DNA of 64,000 bases from Psychrobacillus mangrovi (GCF_037104765.1 NZ_JBAWSY010000001.1:124001-188000), one strand, 5' to 3'; shown: positions 8,615 to 18,146, counted from the stretch's first letter. Translations and numbers: made by a program. The notes: generated from the sequence alone by a model not told the origin.

Positions 8615-8648
8615 ATTAAAAAGACCTGACAAAAATACATCAGGTCTT
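8615..8648 (-). terminator. Terminator of the trp operon
   Basis: AAGACCTGA pairs with TCAGGTCTT, followed on the minus strand by TTTAATTT, eleven bases after the trpA stop codon. Confidence 0.8.
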
Positions 8649-8658
8649 AATTGATAGA

Positions 8659-9450
8659 TTATGAGATAAAAACTTGTTTTTTGGAAGCCTGTATTAGTTC
8701 GAGTACTTTCTCCTTGTTATTCAAGTGTAACGCTTCTACAATAGCACTTCCTACAATTACCCCATCCGTAATCGCGCCCATAGATTTTACTTGATCCGGG
8801 GTGGAAATACCGAACCCAGCTAGCACTGGAATAGAGCTTAATTCTTTTAATCTTTTAAAGTGTTGCTCTAGCTGTACATCAAAACCATTTCGAACACCAG
8901 TAATACCATTTACGGTAACGGCATAAATAAATCCTTCGCCTAATGATGTAATTTTTGCAATACGTTCAGGTGGACTTGTCAAAGAAACTAAGGGAACTAG
9001 AGCAATATCCGTATCTTGAAGAGCAACTTTTAGTTGTTCACTTTCCTCAACAGGAACATCCGGAACAATCAACCCAGCAATACCAATTCGTTGACAGTCA
9101 TTCGAAAATGATTCTAAGCCATAACTTAAAATAGGATTGAAATAAGTCATTAAAATAAGAGGAATTTGAACCTTTTCATGAAAGGAATCTAATTCTTTAA
9201 CAATTGCTCGCAAATTTGTACCATGCATAAGTGCTCGTTCACCAGCTCTTTGGATAGTAGGCCCATCTGCTACAGGATCTGAAAAAGGAATTCCTACTTC
9301 TATAGCCGTTGCTCCTGCCTCTTGAAGAAATAGAATTTGCTCTTGTAACAATTCAAGTCCTCCGTCTCCAGCCATAATATAAGGAATAAAAGCTTTCTCT
9401 CCATTTTCAATCGCTGACTCTATAGCAGCTGTTAATTTTAACTTAGTCAT
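8659..9450 (-). CDS. trpA: Tryptophan synthase alpha chain
   Basis: 263 residues, the usual length. The catalytic glutamate and aspartate lie in AIEVGIPFSDPVADGP, and the phosphate-binding glycine loop is seen in AGFGIS and DGVIVGSAIVE. It cleaves indole-3-glycerol phosphate to indole and glyceraldehyde 3-phosphate and channels indole to TrpB. The start overlaps the end of trpB by eight bases, the typical coupling of the two subunits. Last gene of the T-box-controlled trp operon. Confidence 0.96.
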   Translation of the reverse strand: MTKLKLTAAIESAIENGEKAFIPYIMAGDGGLELLQEQILFLQEAGATAIEVGIPFSDPVADGPTIQRAGERALMHGTNLRAIVKELDSFHEKVQIPLILMTYFNPILSYGLESFSNDCQRIGIAGLIVPDVPVEESEQLKVALQDTDIALVPLVSLTSPPERIAKITSLGEGFIYAVTVNGITGVRNGFDVQLEQHFKRLKELSSIPVLAGFGISTPDQVKSMGAITDGVIVGSAIVEALHLNNKEKVLELIQASKKQVFIS

Positions 9451-10648
9451 GATTCTGTCCCCCTAACGCATCTCGTACTGTTTGAACATCTTTATCGCCA
9501 CGTCCAGATAAACATATAACTAAAATTTGATCCGTTTTCATTTCTTTCGCTAATCCAACAGCAAAATGAACAGCATGAGAACTCTCTAAAGCAGGAATTA
9601 TACCTTCCTTTTTCGAAAGTAATTGTAGACCTTCGAGTGCCTCTGAATCTGTTACAGATGTATATTTCACACGACCTATATCATGTAAATAGCTATGTTC
9701 TGGTCCAACGGCTGGATAATCTAAACCTGCTGAAATAGAATGTGCTTCTTGGATAAAGCCATTTTCATCCTGTAAAATATACATGTATGCTCCATGTAAT
9801 ACACCTTCTTTTGCCTCAGCAGTTGCGGAAGCGTGTAATCCTGTTGCGATACCACTTCCTCCCGCCTCAATACCATATAAGGATACTGCTTCATCTTCAA
9901 CAAAAGGATGGAACATACCGATTGCATTACTTCCTCCGCCTACACATGCTACTACAGCATCTGGTAATCTTCCTTCCTTTTCGAGAATTTGTTTTCGTGT
10001 TTCAACACCTATCACACGTTGAAAATCTCGAACAATTCTAGGAAATGGATGTGGACCTAAAGCAGAACCTAAAATATAATGAGTATCCTCTACATTGGAC
10101 ACCCAGTACCGAAGGGCTTCATTGACAGCATCTTTAAGAGTTCCTGAACCTTGTTCAACTGATACAACCTTCGCTCCGAGCAACTCCATACGAAATACGT
10201 TTAATTCTTGTCTACGAACATCTTCTTTTCCCATAAAAACAACGCATTCCATGTCGAATAATGCACAAACAGTTGCAGTTGCAACACCATGCTGACCTGC
10301 CCCTGTTTCCGCAACGATTTTATTTTTCCCCATACGTTTTGCGAGTAAAGCCTGACCAATAGTGTTATTGATCTTATGAGCTCCCGTATGATTTAAATCT
10401 TCTCGTTTCAAGTATATTTTCGCCCCACCAATTTCTTGTGTAAGCCGTTCTGCAAAATAAAGAGGTGTTTCACGTCCGCTATATTCCTTCAAATAATAAT
10501 TCATTTCTTCCATAAAAGACGGATCTATTATTGCCTCTTCATATGCTTGTTCTAATTCAATCAATGCAGTCATTAATGTTTCTGGAACGTACTGTCCGCC
10601 AAAACGACCGTATCTACCTGCTTTAACATCCTCTGTCGCTTTTACCAT
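9443..10648 (-). CDS. trpB: Tryptophan synthase beta chain
   Basis: About 401 residues. The PLP lysine is in NHTGAHKINN, the phosphate-binding loop is GGGSNAIG, and GRFGGQYVPETL marks the N-terminus, so it is the common TrpB1 type. It condenses indole with serine to tryptophan. The open frame extends to 10678, but the ATG at 10648 fits the family N-terminus and follows a GGAG ten bases upstream, leaving seven bases after trpF. Confidence 0.96.
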   Translation of the reverse strand: MVKATEDVKAGRYGRFGGQYVPETLMTALIELEQAYEEAIIDPSFMEEMNYYLKEYSGRETPLYFAERLTQEIGGAKIYLKREDLNHTGAHKINNTIGQALLAKRMGKNKIVAETGAGQHGVATATVCALFDMECVVFMGKEDVRRQELNVFRMELLGAKVVSVEQGSGTLKDAVNEALRYWVSNVEDTHYILGSALGPHPFPRIVRDFQRVIGVETRKQILEKEGRLPDAVVACVGGGSNAIGMFHPFVEDEAVSLYGIEAGGSGIATGLHASATAEAKEGVLHGAYMYILQDENGFIQEAHSISAGLDYPAVGPEHSYLHDIGRVKYTSVTDSEALEGLQLLSKKEGIIPALESSHAVHFAVGLAKEMKTDQILVICLSGRGDKDVQTVRDALGGQNHD

Positions 10649-10655
10649 TTGCTCA

Positions 10656-11255
10656 TCACTCCTCATCTTTAACTGCACGAATAAATTCTCGAATCAACTT
10701 ACTATCTTTTTTGCCATTAATTTCTACCCCACTCGAAACATCCACCATATAAGGTTTGACACGATTTATTGCTTCCTTAACATTTGTTGGATTTAACCCG
10801 CCAGCTAAAATTACCTTCTCTTGCTCAAAATCATGCCCTTTCATTAATTGCCAATCAAACGTAATGCCACTTCCAGCTCGTGGTGCATCAAACAGGAAAT
10901 ACTGCGTGTTATACTGTTTGGCGCGCTCAACATCTTCCTCCTTACGAACAGATAAAGCTTTTATAGAGGGATAATTATGTGCTTGGATGAATTCAGGCGT
11001 TTCAATACCATGATACTGAACATAATCTAATGGAACTTCCCGTACTGCATTTTCTAATTCTTGCGTAGTTGGGTTTACAAAAACTCCCACTTTTAAAACA
11101 CCCTCGGGAACCTCTTTTGCTAGTTCTTTTGCTAGTTCAATCGTAATTTCTCGCTTACTTGGTGCAAATACAAAGCCAACAGCGTCAGCACCTGCTTCAA
11201 TTGCAGCTTTAACATCCTCTGATTTCATCAATCCACAAATCTTTACTTTTGTCAT
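10656..11255 (-). CDS. trpF: Phosphoribosylanthranilate isomerase
   Basis: 199 residues with the TIM-barrel landmarks: KVKICGLM at the N-terminus (catalytic Cys), the aspartate in LFDAPRAGSGITFDW, and the phosphate-binding LAGGLNPTNV and DVSSGVE. It converts N-(5-phosphoribosyl)anthranilate to the carboxyphenylamino-deoxyribulose phosphate used by TrpC. Its ATG overlaps the trpC stop codon (ATGA), as elsewhere in this operon. Confidence 0.95.
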   Translation of the reverse strand: MTKVKICGLMKSEDVKAAIEAGADAVGFVFAPSKREITIELAKELAKEVPEGVLKVGVFVNPTTQELENAVREVPLDYVQYHGIETPEFIQAHNYPSIKALSVRKEEDVERAKQYNTQYFLFDAPRAGSGITFDWQLMKGHDFEQEKVILAGGLNPTNVKEAINRVKPYMVDVSSGVEINGKKDSKLIREFIRAVKDEE

Positions 11256-12043
11256 TTGGCAATTACACCTCGCTTCACTTGTAAAGAAAGTATTGCAGTG
11301 CCGATATCTCCACTTCGCATAAGGGATTCACCAACAAGGACACCACTTGCCCCGAATCCTGCAACTTTAGTAGCATCATCCCTAGTCCAGATACCACTTT
11401 CACTGATTAAAACTCTTTCCTCATGGAAAGGGAAGATAGATGCAATTTCTTCTGTACGAGCTAAATCTACTTCAAATGTACGCAAGTCTCGGTTATTTAC
11501 TCCGATTAGCTTAGCATCAAGTTGTAAGGCACGTTTTAATTCTTCTGCATCATGTACTTCGACTAATACTTCTAGCCCTTGATTTGTAGCATACTCATAA
11601 AGTTTAGTTAACTCTTCTTGATTTAACGCCGCAACAATAAGTAAAACAACAGATGCACCGGCATTTTTAGCGTAATCAATTTGTATCGGATGAATAACGA
11701 AATCTTTACACAATATTGGAATTGGTACAGTAAGAGCTACTTCCTCTAAATCAGCAAAAGTTCCTTGGAAAAAGGGAGTATCAGTTAATACTGATATACA
11801 AGCAGCTCCGGCTTGATAATAATTTGCAGCTTGTTCGGTCGGATTTACACCTTCCGCAATCAATCCCTTTGACGGAGATGCACGTTTTATTTCAGAAATA
11901 ACTTGTAAATGGTCACTCTTATACATGGAGTCAAATAGAGAAGGTCTTGTGATAAGCATATTTTTGTTTTGCAAATTGCATTTCAACATTTCTTCAATTT
12001 GAGTAATTTTCTTTTGAAGGATCTTATCTAAAATCGTTGTCAT
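11252..12043 (-). CDS. trpC: Indole-3-glycerol phosphate synthase
   Basis: 263 residues. The signature EIKRASPSKG (substrate-binding lysine and serine) and ILCKDFVIHPIQI (catalytic lysine) are present, as are GVNNRDL and LISESGI. It closes the indole ring in the fourth step of the pathway. The start overlaps trpD by four bases (ATGA), so the pair is translationally coupled. Confidence 0.95.
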   Translation of the reverse strand: MTTILDKILQKKITQIEEMLKCNLQNKNMLITRPSLFDSMYKSDHLQVISEIKRASPSKGLIAEGVNPTEQAANYYQAGAACISVLTDTPFFQGTFADLEEVALTVPIPILCKDFVIHPIQIDYAKNAGASVVLLIVAALNQEELTKLYEYATNQGLEVLVEVHDAEELKRALQLDAKLIGVNNRDLRTFEVDLARTEEIASIFPFHEERVLISESGIWTRDDATKVAGFGASGVLVGESLMRSGDIGTAILSLQVKRGVIAK

Positions 12044-13071
12044 GACAAAACCTCCTGCATAATAGATTTTTCATTGAAAGCAATTACAGCTTCTAGTTTT
12101 TCTAATGCTTTTCCAGATAGAATGGTATCAGTTGCTATTTTAACTCCTTCTTGGATTGAGCTTGCAATGCCGCTCGCAAAAAGACCTATCCCACTATTGA
12201 ATAGTACTGTATCAAAATAAGGACTTCTTTCTCCTTGAAGTACTCGGCGCATAATTTTTGCATTTGCTACTCCGTCTCCTCCGCGTATTGCTGTAACAGG
12301 GGCCGGAGATAATCCGACTTCATCTGGTGTAATGGTAAAAGGGATAAGATCCCCTTTATCAAGGAGAACCAATTCGTTTTTCCCCGCAAGAGATGCTTCA
12401 TCCATTCCTCCTGCGCCACATACGACAATAGCTCTTTCTCTTCCAAGAATTCGTAATACTTCCGCATATTCCATAGTGAAATCTGCTCTATTTATTCCCG
12501 TGTATTGTGTTTTAAGTGCTACAGGATTAGTTAAAGGTCCAACTAAATTGAATATAGTAGGTTTCCCTATCTGCTTGCGAGCCACACTAATTCTTTTTAA
12601 CTTTGGATGAACATTTGGTGCATATAAGAAAGTAAGTCCTTCTTGTTTAAGCAACTCGATAGAAGCTTCTGGTCCAATGGAAGGTTGTATTCCTAATGCT
12701 TCCAATACATCTGAGCTTCCTGCTGCGCTTGAAATTTTACGATTCCCATGTTTGGCAATAGTAGCTCCGGCACTTGCAAGTACAAATGCGGATGTTGTAC
12801 TAATATTAAAGCTATTTAATCCGTCCCCTCCAGTGCCACAGTTATCCATATAATCGCCTGCTGGTTCATTGAGTTTGATTGCAAAAGATTTCATCACTGT
12901 TGCTAGAGCAGCAACTTCAATAGCAGTTTCTCCTTTTTTCGAAAGACCAATTAAAAAGTTAACGATTTCTTCCAAATCTGTGTCTTCTTGAAACATCATA
13001 CGAGATGCCTCTACCATTTCGTCATACAATAAATGCTCGCGCTTCTCTACTTTTTCAATAAAATCTCTCAT
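12040..13071 (-). CDS. trpD: Anthranilate phosphoribosyltransferase
   Basis: About 343 residues. The PRPP-binding loop DNCGTGGDGLNSFNIST and the anthranilate-side KHGNRKISSAAGSSDVLEALG are intact. It joins anthranilate to PRPP. I take the ATG at 13071, seven bases after GAGGAGA; an in-frame extension to 13107 has no better site. It is the first gene after the T-box; trpE and trpG, which make its substrate, are not in this window. Confidence 0.95.
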   Translation of the reverse strand: MRDFIEKVEKREHLLYDEMVEASRMMFQEDTDLEEIVNFLIGLSKKGETAIEVAALATVMKSFAIKLNEPAGDYMDNCGTGGDGLNSFNISTTSAFVLASAGATIAKHGNRKISSAAGSSDVLEALGIQPSIGPEASIELLKQEGLTFLYAPNVHPKLKRISVARKQIGKPTIFNLVGPLTNPVALKTQYTGINRADFTMEYAEVLRILGRERAIVVCGAGGMDEASLAGKNELVLLDKGDLIPFTITPDEVGLSPAPVTAIRGGDGVANAKIMRRVLQGERSPYFDTVLFNSGIGLFASGIASSIQEGVKIATDTILSGKALEKLEAVIAFNEKSIMQEVLS

Positions 13072-13179
13072 CTCAATCTCTCCTCTACTCATCTCAACTA
13101 ATATCAATTATCGGGCTTGATAACTTCCTCTATAGAAAACTTTGACATCCGCTGGAGGCTTTGATTTCTAAAAGAAATC

Positions 13180-13525
13180 AAAAAAAGTCCTCTTCAAAGG
13201 AATTCAAAGAATCCCTTTGAAGAGGACGGTATTGACCGCGTTGCCACCTCTTGTTGGAGTGTCGCCACTCCCACTTCATATCCTGTAACGTAGGAAATAC
13301 GTCTACCTCTAAAACGAATACTCGCTTTCAAGATAGCTCTCATAAGTCCATTCACACTAGCTACAAATCAGTTCTCACCAACCACTGACTCTCTTCATTG
13401 CAAACTAATGCTACTCTTCTTATTCAAACAATTTCTCAGCTATGCTCATCTAATCTCGACTCGTCTGTTCAATGGGCGAAACCGCTCCCGGCTCCTTCTA
13501 CCCGTATCCGAACATAAAAGTTACT
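13180..13525 (-). promoter_or_regulatory. Tryptophan T-box leader of trpDCFBA
   Basis: The minus strand carries a full T-box layout. Stem I has the distal elements AGAGAGTCAGTGGTTGGTG and a specifier loop in which UGG (bases 13348-13350, within GTGAATGGACTT) would pair with tRNA-Trp. The T-box proper, AGAGGTGGCAACGCGG, lies at about 13235-13252. The terminator is a long perfect stem, GTCCTCTTCAAAGG with its complement, followed by seven T (13180-13227). Uncharged tRNA-Trp is expected to favour the antiterminator, so the operon is switched on by tryptophan starvation instead of through TRAP. Confidence 0.93.
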
Positions 13526-13528
13526 ACT

Positions 13529-13557
13529 ATGATAGTAGGAATACTTCCAATTGTCAA
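13529..13557 (-). promoter_or_regulatory. SigA-type promoter of the trp T-box leader
   Basis: TTGACA (13552-13557) and TATCAT (13529-13534) are separated by exactly 17 bases just upstream of the T-box stem I. Confidence 0.85.
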
Positions 13558-13635
13558 ATAATATTTTGGTTAAAAAAATTATTATCTGCATGAATACAAG
13601 TATTCCCCTTGAATAAACGCTATAATTTTTTTTTA

Positions 13636-13674
13636 AAAATCAGATACTAGTAGTTGACCCAATATCTGATTTTA
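13636..13674 (-). terminator. Hairpin/terminator, copy 1 of a duplicated hairpin
   Basis: AAATCAGATA and its complement flank a short loop; on the minus strand TTTTT follows. The left half (CAGATACTAGTAGTT) is shared with the hairpin at 14699-14736, in direct orientation. It would stop transcripts from the 14124-14432 gene. Confidence 0.6.
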
Positions 13675-13760
13675 GGATAAAAAATAATAACTTAGCATTT
13701 TATTGGCTTGAGGGGCGTCCGCTCACCCCTACGGGAAAAGCGAGACAGCTGAGAACATGC

Positions 13761-14100
13761 AGGCCACTGAAAAACACATCAAGGTATCCCTTAGCAAGTA
13801 TGGGTCCCGTTGATTTCCGTTCGTGGCGGACGCTTTCCGCCGGCATGGCTTCAGCCGCTTCCCTCGCTACGCTCAGTCCAGGGTCTTCAGCTCATGCACC
13901 TGCCGCTTCGCTTTCGGTGCAGAAAACATTTGCTATTCCGGCTGGAGTCGCCGCCTCAAACGGAAATCAACTAGTTTCTGCTTACAATTAAGCCTTTCTT
14001 CTATATAAAAAACATCGCTTTCCTGTATAGGGTACAACAAAAGCATAAAGATCCTTCATTGAGTGGTTCAACAAGAGTGGCGTAATCTGAACATAAAGAG
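13761..14100. repeat. MITE-like composite repeat, copy 1 (right end unclear)
   Basis: The left end (GGCCACTGAAAAACACATCAAGGTATCCCTTAGC) matches the left ends of the copies at 46475 and 49953. It carries the GC-rich palindromic element at 13809-13971, followed by ATTAAGCCTTTCT as in the copy at 50 kb. The right terminal inverted repeat seen in the other two copies is not recognisable here; the element fades out before the hypothetical gene at 14124. Confidence 0.6.
13809..13971. repeat. GC-rich palindromic element, copy 1
   Basis: The ends are near-perfect inverted repeats: GTTGATTTCCGTTCGTGGCGG at the left and the complement of GTTGATTTCCGTTTGAGGCGG at the right. The interior (GGCATGGCTTCAGCCGCTTC, CAGTCCAGGGTCTTCAGCTC) is almost identical to 50037-50164. 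This copy has about 35 extra bases near its centre. Open frames in it are not coding. Confidence 0.75.
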
Positions 14101-14123
14101 CACTCTTTTATATTATTCATTTA

Positions 14124-14432
14124 CTACCTAGTAACTGATTTAATTGCCGCCATAATATAAACTGAGTTAACTGTAATAGCAGTAATTTCTTCGCTTATTC
14201 CTTTTTCACCAATCGTCCATCTTTCATAGTAAGGAAAGACTTTTTCAAAATTGTCTTTGTATATTGAGCGAGGGCTTTTTAACTTACTAGATGGTTCCAC
14301 TTCTGATTTATACACAGTCAGAAATTCTCCATTGGAGACCAGTTTGAAATTGAGTCCTCTTTTAGTTTTTAGTTCTATTGGATTTTCCGCACTTTCTGTA
14401 ACTAGATTTATCCAAACTTCTTCTGCATTCAT
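14124..14432 (-). CDS. Hypothetical protein
   Basis: A 102-residue soluble protein with a strong AAAGGAGGAG binding site before its ATG. It has no signal peptide, no membrane segment and no motif I recognise; the most notable stretch is RSIYKDNFEKVFPYYERW. It stands alone between repeat DNA and the ileS terminator. The good translation signal argues that it is real. Confidence 0.55.
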   Translation of the reverse strand: MNAEEVWINLVTESAENPIELKTKRGLNFKLVSNGEFLTVYKSEVEPSSKLKSPRSIYKDNFEKVFPYYERWTIGEKGISEEITAITVNSVYIMAAIKSVTR

Positions 14433-14698
14433 TAGTACTCCTCCTTTAATTTAAAATGCAAAATCTACTCTCGTTCTTTTAAATAAATTCGATAAAAAAA
14501 GAACGAATTCCTCTATTCGAAATCCGTTCGTAAAACATTATGCTAACTCCAAGCATACAACAGCCTCACAATGCCTCGACGCCATGAACAACATCCTTTA
14601 GGTCCAAGCGTCTCGGCCAAGTCAGCAGAAAGTGAGCGGTAGGCTTAGGAAAACCTGATTTATATTTAATAATAAATACGAATTTGTCCACAGTCAGA
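14433..14698. other. Intergenic stretch with no recognisable gene
   Basis: Apart from short inverted repeats (for example TTCGATAAAAAAAGAACGAA near 14487) and a moderately GC-rich patch at about 14560-14650, I see nothing to annotate. Confidence 0.4.
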
Positions 14699-14736
14699 AA
14701 GTCAGATACTAGTAGTTAACCTAGTATCAGATTTCT
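14699..14736 (-). terminator. Terminator of ileS, copy 2 of a duplicated hairpin
   Basis: AATCTGATACTAG and CTAGTATCTGA form the stem on the minus strand, a few bases after the ileS stop codon. The sequence CAGATACTAGTAGTTRACC is repeated at 13642, in the same direction. Confidence 0.7.
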
Positions 14737-14741
14737 TAGTT

Positions 14742-17700
14742 TCAATTTGTCGGTTTTAGTTGTATTAATATTTTGTGATTTCCTAAAATAATTTCTGTAC
14801 CATCCATTTCGTTTTCAGTAAATGTTAAACTATTCATCAACAAGTTTTGATGCAACATATTCTTAAATTTTTGAATAACTTTTTGTAATTCTTCATCTGT
14901 TTTTACAATTATATCTACACGCATATCGATTGGTAGTTTTAATTGTTTTCTATATGATTGTATTGCTCGGATTAATTCACGTGCTATTCCTTCTTGAATC
15001 AATTCTTCGGTTAATAAAAGATCTAAAGTAACTGTATAATCTCCATTGGAAGCAGAAGCATAGCCTTCCTTCGCTACTTTTTCAATCTGCACATCTTCTA
15101 CTAATACTTGTAATTCTTCAGTGTTTCTCATATTTAAATAACCAATTTGTATAAATTTTTTCACTTGTTCTTCGTCTAAGTTTTGTAGAAAAGTATTAAT
15201 TGCATTCGACTGCTTTCCAAACTTTGCACCAGATTTTTTGAAATCGAGCTTTAATTTAGTAGTCAAAAACTGATCATCATTTTCTATCTCTCGGAATAGT
15301 TTTACATTTAACTCTTCTTTAATGATATCTTCGTATAGAGCCCAGTTAACTTCTTGAGACGAACTCATTACTGATAGACTAGATAATGGTTGTTTTACTT
15401 TCAATGAAGTTGTATTCCTTATGCTTCTTCCTAACTCTACTACTTGAAGAACTGCTTCCATTTCATTTTCAAGCTTTTTATTGATTAAGTGTTCTTCTGC
15501 TTCAGGGAAATCCGACAAATGTACACTTTTACTTGTTAAGTCCATAAATACATCTTCTGCAATAAAAGGGGTTAGTGGTGCTAGTAATTGGCTAGTTTTT
15601 ACTAAAACTTCATAAAGCGTTTGATATGCAGCAGCTTTTTCAGGATTCATGCCTTTTGACCAAAAGCGTTCTCTTGATCTTCTTACATACCAATTGCTTA
15701 GTTCTTCTAATAACTTTGCAATTTCTCTTGCTGCATTTGTAAAATGATAAGCTTCAAAGTTCATTCCAACTGTTTTAATAGTGCTGTTCAAACGCGATAA
15801 TATCCAATCATCCAGTTTATTTTTCTTTACTTCATACACATCTGTTGGATTATACTCATCCAATATAGAATACAAACTATAAAAACTATGCACGTTGTCG
15901 AGTGTATCGACTAATTTCGATTTAGCCTCTTGTACGATACGTTCCGAAAAACGTTTAGTATTCCATGGTGCACTATCAATTAATAGTGCCCATCTTAATG
16001 CATCAGATCCGTATTTTTGAATTAACTCTACTGGATCTAGCGCATTTCCTTTACTTTTAGACATTTTTTGTCCATTTTCATCTAAGATATGACCTGTAGA
16101 AATTACACGTTTATAAGGAGCTTTACCCGTAAATAAAGTAGACACGGCTAGTAAGCTGTAAAACCATCCACGAGTTTGATCGATTCCTTCAATGACTACA
16201 TCCGCAGGAAATTGTTTTTCAAACAACTTTTCATTTTCAAAGGGATGGTGGTATTGCGCATATGGCATTGAACCACTATCAAACCAAACATCAATCACTT
16301 CAGGTGTTCTGATCATCGTGCCGTTACAACAAGCACAATGCAACTTAATGCTATCTACATATGGTTTATGCAATTCAATATCATTAAAAGGCTGAATTGT
16401 GTGAAGTTTTAAATCTTCTATACTTTTTGGTGCAAATTCATACTTACATTCCTGGCATTCCCAAATATTGAGCGGCGAACCCCAATAGCGTTTCCGACTG
16501 ATGTTCCAGTCTACCATCTGCTCTAAAAAATTTCCGAACCGTCCATGTTTAATATGCTCTGGGTGCCAAATGACACCTTCATTATTTCGTATAAATTGAT
16601 CTTTAAGAGCAGTTGTTTTGATAAACCAGCTTTCACTTGCATAATACAAAAGAGGTGAATCACAGCGCCAGCAATGCGGATAACTATGTTCGTACTTTTC
16701 TTTATGGAAAAGTAATTCTCTTTCCGCAAGATTACGAACAATATCCACATCACTATCTTTTACAAATCGTCCTTCAAAGCCCTTTACATCTGAAGTATAC
16801 CTTCCTTTTTCATCTACAACATTGACGAAGGATAATTCATTTTCCTTTACTACCTTATAATCCTCTTCTCCATATGCTGGTGCAATATGGACAATGCCTG
16901 TTCCACTTTCTGCTGATACATAATTAGCCAACACCACTTTATGTCCCTTTTCCACATCAACAAAATTAAATAGAGGTTTATAGGAAATATCTTTTAAATC
17001 TTTCCCTAAATGGATAGAAAGTATCTCATAATCTTTTTTTAAAACAGTTTTAGCTAAAGCTTCTGCAACAATAAAAATGTTTTGCCCTTGTTTTGCCCGA
17101 ACATATGTTAGCGAAGGGTTAACTGCCAAGGCAACATTTGCTGGTAATGTCCAGGGAGTTGTTGTCCATCCAAGAAAATATTCATTGTCTCGGTCCGTAA
17201 TTTTAAATTTTGCTGTAGCAGATAAATCCTTCACAGTCTTATAACCTTGTGATACCTCATGGGAGCTAAGAGAAGTTTGACAACTTGGACAATAGGGAGA
17301 AACCCTATGACCTTTCTGTAGTAATCCTTTTTCATGAATTGTACCAAGTATATTCCATTCACTTTCAATATAAGCGTTACTTAATGTTAAATATGGGTCA
17401 TCCATATCCACCCAATAACCAAGCTGTTCCGTAAACTCGCGCCATTGCTTTTCATAAATAAAGACACTTTCTTTACACTTTTCAATAAAAGCTTCCACAC
17501 CATAATTTTCAATTTCGCTTTTCCCTGAAATGCCTAATTGCTTTTCAACTCCTAGCTCAACTGGTAAACCGTGAGTATCCCAACCAGCCTTACGTATTAC
17601 TTGATGTCCAGTCATTGTTTTATACCTCGCAACGACATCTTTAATTGTCCGTCCTAATGCATGCCCTACATGAGGCAAACCATTTGCGGTAGGTGGTCCT

Positions 17701-17831
17701 TCATAGAAGACAAAAGATGGGCTATCTTCTCTTATCTCAATGGATTTTTTAAAGGTTTCACCATTCAACCATTGTGCTCGAATCCGTTCTTCTCTTTGTT
17801 GTACAGATTCTTTTTCGTTCGATTTAACCAT
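14742..17831 (-). CDS. ileS: Isoleucyl-tRNA synthetase, long (type 2) form
   Basis: A class I synthetase of 1029 residues, about 110 longer than the usual Bacillus enzyme. The HIGH motif is HVGH in PPTANGLPHVGHALGRT, the editing domain follows (residues about 190-390), KMSKSKGN is near 600, and the C-terminal anticodon-binding extension has the segments of eukaryote-like IleRS. The wording GWDTHGLPVELGVEKQLG fits type 2 IleRS, which in B. anthracis and staphylococcal MupA goes with low mupirocin sensitivity; whether this enzyme is resistant is inference. Controlled by an upstream T-box. Confidence 0.95.
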   Translation of the reverse strand: MVKSNEKESVQQREERIRAQWLNGETFKKSIEIREDSPSFVFYEGPPTANGLPHVGHALGRTIKDVVARYKTMTGHQVIRKAGWDTHGLPVELGVEKQLGISGKSEIENYGVEAFIEKCKESVFIYEKQWREFTEQLGYWVDMDDPYLTLSNAYIESEWNILGTIHEKGLLQKGHRVSPYCPSCQTSLSSHEVSQGYKTVKDLSATAKFKITDRDNEYFLGWTTTPWTLPANVALAVNPSLTYVRAKQGQNIFIVAEALAKTVLKKDYEILSIHLGKDLKDISYKPLFNFVDVEKGHKVVLANYVSAESGTGIVHIAPAYGEEDYKVVKENELSFVNVVDEKGRYTSDVKGFEGRFVKDSDVDIVRNLAERELLFHKEKYEHSYPHCWRCDSPLLYYASESWFIKTTALKDQFIRNNEGVIWHPEHIKHGRFGNFLEQMVDWNISRKRYWGSPLNIWECQECKYEFAPKSIEDLKLHTIQPFNDIELHKPYVDSIKLHCACCNGTMIRTPEVIDVWFDSGSMPYAQYHHPFENEKLFEKQFPADVVIEGIDQTRGWFYSLLAVSTLFTGKAPYKRVISTGHILDENGQKMSKSKGNALDPVELIQKYGSDALRWALLIDSAPWNTKRFSERIVQEAKSKLVDTLDNVHSFYSLYSILDEYNPTDVYEVKKNKLDDWILSRLNSTIKTVGMNFEAYHFTNAAREIAKLLEELSNWYVRRSRERFWSKGMNPEKAAAYQTLYEVLVKTSQLLAPLTPFIAEDVFMDLTSKSVHLSDFPEAEEHLINKKLENEMEAVLQVVELGRSIRNTTSLKVKQPLSSLSVMSSSQEVNWALYEDIIKEELNVKLFREIENDDQFLTTKLKLDFKKSGAKFGKQSNAINTFLQNLDEEQVKKFIQIGYLNMRNTEELQVLVEDVQIEKVAKEGYASASNGDYTVTLDLLLTEELIQEGIARELIRAIQSYRKQLKLPIDMRVDIIVKTDEELQKVIQKFKNMLHQNLLMNSLTFTENEMDGTEIILGNHKILIQLKPTN

Positions 17832-17863
17832 TTGATATCACTCCTATTTTTATTAATAAAACA

Positions 17864-18140
17864 TACAAAAAACCCGTCCCTGTATAAAGGGACGGGTTTA
17901 ACCGTGATACCACCCTAATTCTATTGGAACTTTCGTTACACAATAGCACTTAGCCACGTACAATCATACGTGTTCCTTTTAACGGAAGACACCCGGTCTC
18001 ACTTACTAAATTTCAGCTCGACTTCTCAGAGAGGATTTTCATATATGAACTGAACACCGACTTTCAGCGTATGCCGGCTCTCTTTGGAACAGTTTCAACA
18101 ACTACTTTTTCTCTTCAACGAATTTGTATGGTTTTATTAT
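17864..18140 (-). promoter_or_regulatory. Isoleucine T-box leader of ileS
   Basis: The minus strand has GAATTAGGGTGGTATCACGG, a good T-box sequence, followed by the terminator stem AACCCGTCCCT / AGGGACGGGTT and a T-run (17866-17897). Stem I elements (AAAGAGAGCCGGC, GCTGAAAGTCGG) lie at about 18055-18085. The likely specifier is AUC at 18034-18036 in ATGAAAATCCTCTCTGAG, fitting isoleucine, though the base after it is not the usual purine. Confidence 0.9.
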
Positions 18141-18146
18141 GGATAA

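Noticed and set aside
13800..14008. Two frames across the GC-rich palindrome near 13.9 kb
   Set aside because: The same DNA recurs at 50.04 kb with an internal length difference that would change any protein, and no start signal exists.
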